Below, piece after piece: positions 50,691 to 61,200 of a stretch of 64,000 nt of DNA. The position numbers were made by a program, and so were the translations under genes. Numbering within the stretch: the first letter of the stretch is position 1; the number at the start of each line of letters is the position of its first letter. The notes beneath the pieces are model-generated. The model saw only the letters and a list, made by a program, of their open reading frames with translations, had not been told where the DNA came from and did no database searches. Origin of the DNA: Aquila chrysaetos chrysaetos (lineage: Eukaryota > Chordata > Aves > Accipitriformes > Accipitridae). The stretch is from positions 1,588,453 through 1,652,452 of the forward strand of contig NC_044008.1 of assembly GCF_900496995.4 (NCBI RefSeq). Reading direction: 5' to 3'.

Positions 50691-51795
50691 AAGGGGATCT
50701 GTGGGTCCACGCAGCTGGGGAAGGGGCTCCTCCATGCCCCGCTGCAGAGCCCAGCCAATGCCCAGCCCATCCTCACCTTTTTGGGGCTGGGGGTACCCAG
50801 GGTATGGGGTGGGGGGGGGAGTTGACACCCCCATCTCCACCCCAAGTCCCAGCCCAGCATCGCCATGGGGTAAAGCAGCTCCTCGTTAAGGCCACACAAT
50901 TAGGACCCTCTTAGGAAAGGAAGGTGACCTACCCAAACTCAAGCCCTGTTGCTCCACAGGGGGTTTCCTGCCAGCACCCACCCAAGAAGCTGGCAAGTAA
51001 AGGGTGTCTCCCAGAAGAAGCCCCCCAGGTGGTCAGGTGCACCCGCAAGTTTTGGGGTTCAGCGAGAGCAGGGATCAGCCCTGACCAAGGCAGCCTCTGC
51101 CTTCCCAGGCACAGGGTGGCCAGAAAATGCCCCAAAGGGGATGGGGCAAGATGAGACGCAGAAGAAACCCCAGAGCTGGTGCTGGGGAAACCAAGGCAGA
51201 GGCTCCTCCTCCAAAGGGAGTTCCTTTGCTCCCCTGCCCCCAAAAAAGGGAATTACATCTCCCTGTGCCTTCACCCATGTGCATGTGACTGCAGCAGACC
51301 TGGGGTGAGGAGGTCCAGCCCTCCCCAAAGCCCCTTCCCCAACATCCTCAAGGATGGAGACAACAGATCAGGGTCTCTCTTCTTGGCTTCTTCTCCCCCT
51401 TCCACAGGGACAAGTCGGCCTCTGCCTTAACCCACCTCTTCCCGGGTTTTGGCTGCAACCCCGCCTCCCCTGCACTCCGGCCCAAGTGATTTATCACCTC
51501 GGGGAAGCTATCAGCCCTCAACTAAATCTGCTTCGGGCAGCTCATTGCCACAGCAGATGCTGGCAGGCATAGGGGTACGAGGCCAGGGGTATGTATGTGT
51601 GTACGGGGGGCTGAGGCAATGGCAAAGAGCCCGCATCAGGCAGGGAAGACAGCAAAACGGGGAGTGGGAAACAGGAGAGGGAGGCAGCCGGACACTAACC
51701 CCACAAAGACAAGCATCCTGAGGGATACAGCAGCCACATGCTAGGTCCAGAGCTCGTCCCACCCCAGGAAGAAGCACCGTACCAGCAGTAAGGAG

Positions 51796-51826
<31 letters not shown>
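51796..51826. repeat. A homopolymer, 31 bp
   Basis: Thirty-one A residues on the plus strand, that is, a T31 tract immediately downstream of the ZC3HC1 polyadenylation signal. It may serve as the U-rich downstream element or be an old retroposon tail. Confidence 0.85.
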
Positions 51827-51828
<2 letters not shown>

Positions 51829-51834
51829 GAAATG

Positions 51835-51840
51835 TTTATT
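51835..51840 (-). terminator. ZC3HC1: Polyadenylation signal of ZC3HC1
   Basis: TTTATT on the plus strand is AATAAA on the minus strand, about 360 nt beyond the stop codon, followed 8 nt later by a long U-rich tract. It is the best poly(A) signal after the stop and gives a short 3' UTR of about 0.36-0.38 kb. Cleavage position is inferred. Confidence 0.6.
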
Positions 51841-52196
51841 CCCACCTGGCGACACTTCCCTGTGCTGCTGGTGGCAGGTCACAGCTGGACAAGATAGTCA
51901 CCCTTGCGAGGCGACCACGTCTCCTTGTTCACCCCACGTGCCCACGGCATGTCCCAGCTCCAGACAGGGCTGTCAAAACCCTTGGGGCCAAGGGCTACAG
52001 CAGCAATTTGTGAAGGCAGGGGGCTTCAAGGAAGGCAGTCAGGGAGGAGGGGGTCCCAGCGGCTGCTGGGGGCTGCGTTTGGCATGGAGCCTCCTCGGCA
52101 TCCCCTCCCCAGGGCACGGAGCTGCCGTGGGAGCAACTGCAAAGCGGATCTCTGCCGGACTGATGCGATGCCCAGTTCCCAGAGGCAGTGGCCCAT

Positions 52197-52265
52197 TCAG
52201 GAGGAATTCATGCTCTCCCATTGCCGGAAAATGCGGAACACCTTGCAGGACTTCACCGAGAGACT
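52197..52265 (-). CDS. ZC3HC1: ZC3HC1 coding exon 10 with stop codon
   Basis: 69 nt encode residues 467-488 and [21 protein letters not shown] matches the conserved C-terminus of the family, and the last residues are MNSS. Acceptor CTCTCGCAG, phase 0. The 3' UTR continues to about 51.82 kb. Confidence 0.93.
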   Translation of the reverse strand, partial: SLSVKSCKVFRIFRQWESMNSS

Positions 52266-55200
52266 CTGCGAGAGAGGGGAGCAAAGCGACAACCAGAGGT
52301 TAAGGCACCGCAACAGGACCTGCAACTGCCACTGACCTGCCTACAAAGCACATGAGCAGAAACTGCAGCAAAAAATACCCATCTGAAATATCCTAATTGG
52401 TTGCCAAGACACCAATTTGCTCCTCTTCTTTGTTAGCCCTATTTACCAGAACCGGAGGGGAGAAGAGCAAGGTGACTGCAAGCAAGCAGCAGGACAGGAC
52501 TCCAACCATTCCCTGCTCCAGCTGGGTCTCACGCCTCTGACTTGTGTCTGGTCCCAGAGGACCAGCCGGCACTTTCCCGGCACATGGCACAGCCAGAAGG
52601 GACCAGCCTGTTGGGGACACAGCTCACACAAAGTCCCCAAGACAAATGCTGAAGCAGGACTGCTCCACCAGTCCCTGCAGCTCAGCTCCAAGCAAAGCAG
52701 GGGGGAGCTGGCAGGAGGAATCCAGGAGGATAGTGGGGCCCAGGGAGGCAGGAGCAGGTACTGGCTGCTCCACAGCGGCTCAGGGAGAGGGGTTGTGACC
52801 TCAGCTCCGCTCCCCTGGCTCAGCAAACCCACCCCTCCAACAGTCTGGGGCTGGTGGCCGCAGGAGCCGGCAACTAGGATGTCTGCAGAGAGGGTCGGGA
52901 GCTCTCTGTCGGGACATAAAATGAAACTGGATCTTGGGCAGTGCTGAGCCGCTTGGGAAAGGCTGTTATTTATAGCAGCCCTTGAGCAGATCTGCGCACA
53001 ACACATCGTTGTAATAGATGAGACCTGGCCGAGAGGCTGTCAGCACAGCCGGAGGGGAAGCTGAGACTCTGCAGACACACGCTTGGTCCTTGCCACCCAG
53101 CTGGGTTTGCATTAAGCCCAAACGAAGCCCATCTACCCCAAATTCTGCCCACAGACTTTCAGCCCTGGGCAAGGCCGGGCCAAGCAGTGTTTTGGGTGCT
53201 TGGGTTTGGGGCTGGGGATCCCGCAAGGCTCACCACAGGCTCCGTCTCAGGCACTCTGTCACACTTTCTGGTGGCAAGGAGTGTGTTCAGTACCACTCGC
53301 CAGCCTGGCTCTGCCTTTGCAGGCTCCTTCTCCGTCTGGGTCGCGGTATCTTCCAGGGCTTCCCCTCCCTCCACTGTGTTGACCCAGGGACACCAGTCGC
53401 GATGCTGAGAGCTGGGGTCAAAGAAGCTCCTCAAAGAAGTGTCCTGGGTAGGGGAGGAGGGGACAGTGAAGGAGGACAGCAACACAGCATGGTTTAAAAC
53501 AGACTCCAGTGAGATGATAAAACCCTCTCCATGCCTAAACATCAGCCCTGAGCTGGCTACAGGGACAATGCTGGTCCCTGGATCAGGAGTACCCTGCCCA
53601 GATCCCTCTCCTCCCCACCCAGTCTCTCCCTGCACCTGCACCCAGGTCACTCACCGAGCTGCTGGAAGAGCAGAGCCGTGTCCGCTTGGCTTTGCGAAGA
53701 GGACTGGATGGCACCTCCATGTTTTCCCCCTGGCCCATGCTGCGGGTGACAGGACGGCTCCTCAGAGTGGGGCTGGCCACCTCCACCTCACTCCGGTCCG
53801 TGGGGATGGGAGAGTCCCAACCCCGCGGGCGAGGGATTGCTGGGGACAGGCTCTTCTCGTGCTGCCAGTGGGGAAAGAACAAGGAATTAATAGAGTTTCT
53901 CTGGTCACCAGCATGTCCTCTGCCTGAAGGGGACAGGGGGGCCCTGGCCAGTTCAAACAAGACATCAAAGCCTCTCAGCCGTCCTGGCAGGAGCCATGCC
54001 ACCTTCCCTACACACCAGGAGCATCTCAGAAGTGTCTAGTTGGACATGGGTGAAGACAGCCCCCTGATTTGGGGGGAGAGCTGCAGAGGGCAAGGGCAAA
54101 AGCAGCAGCAACCCACTTCTGTTGGACGTTGCCTACAGCTGGAGACACAGCACCAAAATGAGCCTCTTTCAAGGTAAAAGGCAGTGGACACCCAAACTAC
54201 AGTAGTCTCAACTCCTGTGTTCCCCTGTATCACCCAGACATCCTGAGCTCATGGGCTGGCTGAGCTGGGCCATACCTGCTCAGAGCCTGGAGAGAGTGTG
54301 TCTTGGCTCCGCGTAAGCATCCTGCGTGGAGACGTGGGCATGAGCGGGAAGCGCTCGGCGGGTGCCGGTGATACGCTGCTCGGGCCGCAGGAGTCCAGCT
54401 CTGGCCCCGCAGACTCCAGCTGGTGAAAGCCCCACAGTCCCACCTTCCTCATGCAGCGGGAGCAGCTGATGACCGAGAGGTGCACAGAGCCAGATGCAGC
54501 ACTGTAGGGACAGAGCCAAGTCACGAGAGAAGGTCATGGATAAGCCTGGGCCATTCCCCAAAATCGCAGCTTTCAGAACAGATGCAGGTATTTGGCAGAG
54601 CACCGGAATGGTCTCAGTCACAGGTACCTGAGCCAGCACGTTTCAAGACATCAGCACCCTGGCGCTGAGGTACAGACTTACTCTTTTTGTAGGCCTGTGT
54701 GCTAAGAAGTAAAACAAGTCCATTAAAACCCATCTATAGCATTGATTTAAACTGGCTCGGTTACATTTTGGCTTGCCACGAAGCAGGAGCACACTCAGTT
54801 ATGGCATATCAGCCAAGTGTCCCCATCCTCAGCCCATGAACTGCCCAGCCACAGCGGCAGCTCCACTCTTCCTCACCGTAAACCTTTTTCCAGCCTGCAT
54901 CATAAGAGATCACTTCACCTTCAGCAAGCTGCCTCAGGCACAAACAGCATGGCTGTTCAGCTCACAGCACAGGCTTTGGGAAGCCACGAACCTTCAGGTC
55001 ACGAATCTTCCCTCCCTTCCCGCAGGCCTGACGAGCAATAAAAGTGCTACTGAGGATAACATTTCAGGGATTGACTTCAACATCTAAATCAGCAATAAGC
55101 AGGGCAACCGACAGCTCAGTTGTTTCAGACTCTTTGCCATCTCAGGGAGACATCTATTTTAGATTAGGTAGCTTTGCACTGGGGTTTCTGGAAGTCTGTC

Positions 55201-58200
55201 AATTTTAACGGCTGGAGATAATAAAATAGTGAAATAGAGGATACTGAACATTTCACAGGAAGGACATCCGCATTCCTCCAGCCTCCGACAGGATTCACCA
55301 GCAACCACAAAGTGCGGCAGACACTTCAGTATCAGCTACACCACTACCCACCTGCAAGTCCAGCCACACAGAGCCAGGATGCAGGCAGGAACGTGCACTT
55401 GCAGGATTTCCGTTGCAAACTTCAACGGTGGTTTCTCTCCCTCCGTTTTGTGCTCTAGTTCCTCCCCAATCAGCTGGAGGAGCAGACTGATCTTCTCCTC
55501 TGTCAGGGACTGCGGGACAGAGAAAGATGGCAGAGCTGGCAGTCAGAGGCAGTCTGATAAAATACACTGCTTCTACTCACAAACCACATCCTAAATGGAG
55601 AAAAAACCCTTCCTCGCTCCCCAAAAGGGCTGGGTGCACGAGCTAGCACCCTCAGCACTTCTACACTGGTTAACAGGCAAAAGCCACATAGAGCAATGGC
55701 ATCCTGCTGCCTTGTGCCCATCTGACTGTCCCCATTGTGTGGACTCGGTTCAAGCACCGTTTGCTCCCCCGAGCACATGTGAGGACAGCAGAGCAGGTCA
55801 CAGCTCTGCCGCTCACAGCAAGCACGAGCCTGAACAGTCCCCATCCGTCCCTCCGACCCCAGGGAGGCAGCAGGGGCTGCGTTTGCCTGTGCTCAGGCAA
55901 ACCGCGAGCGCTTCTGGGGCCATTGTTGAGACATATAGAGAAAAGAGAGTCCCCGAAGGCTGCCAGTCAGGCTCCAGACCTCGCTGCTAGTGGGACAGCT
56001 GGAGAGTTAGATGTGGAGATGCGATACATCCGTTGGCTTTATGCTGTCTCTTCTCGGGGGGCTCTGCTGGGTTTCACAGTTCAGCCAGCCCAGTGGCAAC
56101 CATAAAACACCTCTGAGATTTCTGCTGAATGGATGAAGAGTTCCCCAGTGCCCACACGGCTTCTTGCTGCCGAGAGCCATCTGTTTCCTGGCGAGCGAGT
56201 GTCCAACGAGCCAGACTTGGCTGGAGTAGAGTGAGGCCTGGCCAGATCCCTAAGAGGAGGCAATCCCACACTTGCTCCTGGCTGCAGCTACGCTCCAGCC
56301 TCCCCTGCCGTAGCTCCTGCTCTTCCCTCCTGCCTGCTGAGCCTCCTCACACGACTGCCTTGCACGAGAGGGCCCCCTGTACTGCACTCCCTGGGCTCCC
56401 TCACCTTCACAGGCCTCTGCCCACACCTCTGCTCTGGGGCAGCCTCTGGCTCCCCAAATTCCTGATCCCACCTAGAGCAATGACTGCCTCCAGTGGAATC
56501 CCAGCCACCTGTTAGAGCTCTTTGCGGGCTGCTGCGTCCCACAGAGCACTTGGAGGTAACGAACAGGGGTGGGAGCTGCCAGGGAGAGCTCCCAGAGGAG
56601 TCGGTGGGACCCCGGATCACTTCTGCCAGGCACCAGAGAGCACCACGCACAGCAGAAAAGGTGCAGAGTGTGAACCAGACACTACAGCCCACTTCCCACC
56701 AGCAACATTGTGGTGACATGAGCCAGCTGTGCCTGTGTTGGGCAAGGGCTTGCACGGGAGATGAGCCTTTCCAAACTTCCTTTTACATACTTTCAGAAAC
56801 ACTAGGTGAAACCACCATGTGGGGAATGTCCAAGGAGAAAGCCAAGGTGATGACAGACCACTCACACATGCAAGCTGAAGTCTCTGATTTTAATCTCGCA
56901 ACTGTTTTGGTCCGGGTTGCACAGCACAGGTGTGCCCGGCATCGTCACTAGGGACTTGAATGTACCCAATCTTGGGGGCAGATGGGAACTCACCATGTTT
57001 TTCATGTCTTCTGGTCTGAGGGAGGGCAGCTGCAGCTCCAGCTGACATAGGCTCTGAAAGCGGTCCAGGAAGTCCTGGAGAAGGGCTCTGGGCTCATCCA
57101 CCAGCAACATGGCAAAGCGATCTGATGAAAGCAAATGCAGGAGGCCTGAGCCGTGCCACCAGCCTTCCCAGCGCCTCCTCATCCCGCAGGGTAAGGGAGG
57201 AGATAAGTCCAGCCAAGGCCTCCCCATAACGGTCTCTTGGCTTTTAAAAGAAAAGCTGAGCACAGCCTTCTTCCTTTGCAACCACCCTTCCCCATGCAGC
57301 GCAGCTTTGAAGATGAGATCTATTGCCCTTTAAGCAACCTGTCATCCAGCCTCCCCTGTCCCCTCCCAGTTACAACCCGAAAAGCATTTTAACTGCTCTA
57401 GAAGCATGCAAAGGTTAAGAGAGGCTGGGTACAGCCTCGCTTGGGGTTCCAGCCGTGGCTCAGTTATTTATTTGCTGAGGCTGCTCAAAAACACTGCTTC
57501 GCCACTGTGTGTTTCATTGTCCCCACAGGGAAAAAGGGGACCGTGATGACGCTGCCAGCTTTGAGAACTTGAAGAGAAACCACAGTTCCTACAACAGGAG
57601 ACAAGAGCAGTAAAAGAAAGGGAGAAAAAAAGAGAATAATGCTGGACATGTGCGCTAGCCGGGCTCTGAGACACCAACCTGGGCAGGGGCTGTCCGGCCA
57701 GAAGCAGAACTTCTCATGAGCAGTGCACAAGGCCTTCTTCAGCTCTATGCAGCGCTCCTTATCTGCAAGGCAAAGCTCAATTCTACTCCCCTGTGGAGCC
57801 ACCTCCTCAGGGAACGGTTGGGAAAACCAAACCAGGAAAGGAAGGCACCAGGCTACGAGGGCTTCCCTGTTCCTCCCATTCAGCATGGCTCGGGTGGCGG
57901 ATGCCACCTGAGGCTGTAGCTTGCAGAGCCCGAAGCTCTCACCTCAGACTCATCTCCCTCCCCACCAAAAGGAGCTCCCGCACCTCCAGCCTCCCTGCAG
58001 GCAATCACAGAGCGGCAGTTCCTACAGCAGCAAAGGCAGACTGGCTCAAGGGGTTATCTCCACAACAGCAAGCATCACCAGAGTAGTTCCACCTCTCTGC
58101 AGCCAAAATCCCCTCCCATTCCCAGGCACAGTGACCACAGGGCAGGGGAGCCTGCCACACTGCACAGCAATGTAGTGGAAATGTAGCTCAAACCACCACG

Positions 58201-61200
58201 GGCACAGTGACTGCCTGTTCTTGCCAGTTTTACCTCCTGGGCTGCTGCCAGTCCCTAGCTAACTCACCTGACTCCTCTGCTCTGGCTGTAGGAGCCAAAT
58301 CACAGCCATGTCTGGAAATCAAGCTTCCCAAAAAAAGATTTGGTACTTCATTTAACTTATTCACACCTTTCAGAACCAAATAATTTATTCTTCAGTTTAT
58401 TTTTCCAGCCCCTCTTCCAACCTCTGATTATTTTAGGTTTTCCTAAACCAGTGCAATTACCAACAGAATAATTAGGCCAAGGTTTATTTAACAAAGATAG
58501 TCTGAACAAACAGCAGGTGTCAATATTCAGAGTGACCCAAAAGGAAATGCTCATGCAGCTCCCCATTACACATGACCTGTGCTGCATTTGTCAGACATCA
58601 GGGCTGCACTCTCTGCTACCTTCCAGATAACAAGAGCAGGGACTTGCAATCAAGAAAATTGAGAAGTGGAGATGACACTTATTTGTGAGGTAATGAGCGT
58701 CTTTCTGCAGACGACAGATGCAGGTAAAGGAAAAGCAAAGGTCTGGACAGGTCATATAAAGCACAGGCCATCGCTATCCTGTGGCTCACAAGCGACACTC
58801 AGGCCATGGGGCCGAGCACACCGCAGAGGCTGGTGTTCCTGCCACACTCTCAGCCCCATGTTGTCCAATGTAGGAGAGGCGGGAGCCATTACTGCTCCTG
58901 CCTGCACCTCACAGCATCAGGAGCGGCCAATGCTCTGCAGGCAGGGGAAGGAAACTGGTGCTGGGCCTGACCAGGGAGCTCAGCGAGGGCAACAGGAAGG
59001 GGAGTTTTATTGCTGGTAGTCCAAATAGTTTAAAGAGGACAGTGGAAGAGTTTATTAAATTACAGAATGTGACCACCTGAACAGACTGACTCGTGACAAG
59101 CCATCACCAACAGCCCACATTAGAAAAACTGAATAGAGGATCAGGGCAGCAGACCAAGCAGTTGGAAAACAACATTTAAAAAAGGATGTTAAGGTACTTG
59201 AATGCATCCAGAGGAGGGGAACAAAGCTGGTGAAAGGGCTGGAAGGCATGTCCTGTGAGGAGTGGCTGAGGACTCTGGATTTGTCTAGTCTGGAGAGGAG
59301 GACAAGGGGCAACCTCAATGCTCTCTACAGCTTCCTGAGGAGGGAAGTGGAGAGGGAGGTGCTGATCTCTTCTCCCTAGGATCCTGTGATAAGACACATG
59401 GGAATGGCTCAAAGCTGCACCAGGTGAAGCTCAGACTTGAGATTAGGAAGCATTTCTTTACCAAGAGGGTGGTCACACACTGGAACAGGTTTCCTAGAGA
59501 GGTGGTCGATGCCCCATGCCTGGCAGTGTTTAAGAGGCATGTGGACATTGCCCTTAATATGATTTAATATTTGGTCAGCCCTGACACGGTCAAGCAGTTG
59601 GACTAGATGGCAGTCGTGAATCCCTTCCAACTGCAACTATTCTGTTCTAACCCACCTCTGACAACAGAAGCAGGAAGTTTGACCATGTTCTCACAAACTA
59701 AACGAAACCTGACTCGCACTTTATTTTCAGAAACAAACACCCAGCACCTCTCAGGACAAGACTACGGAAGTTATTTATGTACATAACAAAGCACTTACAC
59801 CCCCAAACCCTACAGCCCACCGCCTATACCCGCTGGATGCCGGCATACGTACACTTGTTGAAGTCAAACGCAAGCTGCAGGCTCACACAGAGGAAGGCCT
59901 GGCAGCTGGAGCACTTCAGCATGTCACACTCCACGTTGGTCCAGCCGTACTTGGCGCAAACCAGGGGAGACAGCTCGCGGGGTTTGCCAGCCCACTTCAG
60001 CGGGTGCTTACATTAAGGATAAAACCTAATAAATTATGGGTTGACCAGGAAAAGCTTTGGCCAAGGTTTATTTGGCTGAAGAAGAAAAGCTTCCAAGAAG
60101 ACGGAGCCTGCGTGGAAGCCACAGGGAGGGTGACAGCAAAGCAGGGTGGGGGATGGCTGGAAGCTCAGTGTCAGAAAGGATATGGTGAATGTTTCTACTC
60201 TGCTGAAATAGGCTTCCTTGCTGGCAGACTCCAAGGAGAGAGCATCCATTTGCAAAGATCCATTAGCTGATTCTGACCAGTCAGATATGTCCTTCCTAAA
60301 GAAACAGCAAGTCAGCAAGCAAAGCATCTGCACTGTCCTGGAAAGATTTCATTAATAAAAAATGCACAGATTGCCCTCTAACCTCTTGTCCTTCAGGCTT
60401 ACCCTTGCAAGAACCCTTTCTCCAGAGCTCCTAAGCCCTGACTTTTAATTACGTTACTAACAAACCAATTTAAAAAATATAATGCAACAAGCAAAGGTGC
60501 ACATTAAACATTTCACGATGACTGACAGCAGTGGCCAACAGGGATTTGATGTGACAAGTAGGAGACAGGAGCTCGTTCTCCGAGCCCGGCAAGACCAGAT
60601 CGACGATTGCGGCAAGTCTCTGAAGTCAGGGACGCATCTGACCTCCCAGCATCTGGAATGCCCGTTCCTGGCACCCAGAACACCAGCCCTGCAGTGAGTG
60701 CTGCCCTTCAGCCTCTCCCCAACACTCCTCCACGGCCCAAAATTCGGGGATGGTTGGGTCAAGGGTGAATCGTGCCTCTGAGAGCAACCGTGGTTACTTG
60801 GCTTTAAGCAGATACCAGCAAAGCTCAGCATCCAATGCCCCAACTGCGTTCCAGACTCCCCAGTGCCCCCCAGTAACTCCTGTGACTCTCAGTATACCCC
60901 CAGGGTGCGACCGCACACTTTTCGGGTCAGAGGCCCAGTACGTGGCCAGTTCAGCTTGCTCAGGCTGCAGGGACACCAGAACTCTGCAGGTCACTTACCT
61001 GCCCCTGCTCTCCCAGTGCCCCCCAGTACTGTCTCCCAGAGTACACCGCTACTGCCTCCTACTGCCTCCCAGTGTCCCAGTATCTCTGTTTCCGCTACTG
61101 CCTTCCCGTGCTTCTTAGTCTGTCCAGTACTCCCAGTGCCACCAGTACTGCCTCCCAGTGCCCCTTCTTCCCTCCAGTAATCCCAGTACCCCTTAGGACC

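Larger units (their letters stand above)
49350..51815. other. Intergenic region between UBE2H and ZC3HC1
   Basis: About 2.5 kb of GC-rich DNA upstream of UBE2H and beyond the ZC3HC1 polyadenylation signal. It includes a C run at about 49462-49482, a purine-rich degenerate minisatellite at 50420-50690 and no gene that I can support. The open frames here are low-complexity and lack family similarity. Confidence 0.7.

Noticed and set aside
60007..60008. AG acceptor for ZC3HC1 exon 3, giving an AT-AG intron
   Set aside because: It would add one residue not found in the family and place the branch site only about 5 nt from the splice site. The AC three bases further on fits length and spacing better.
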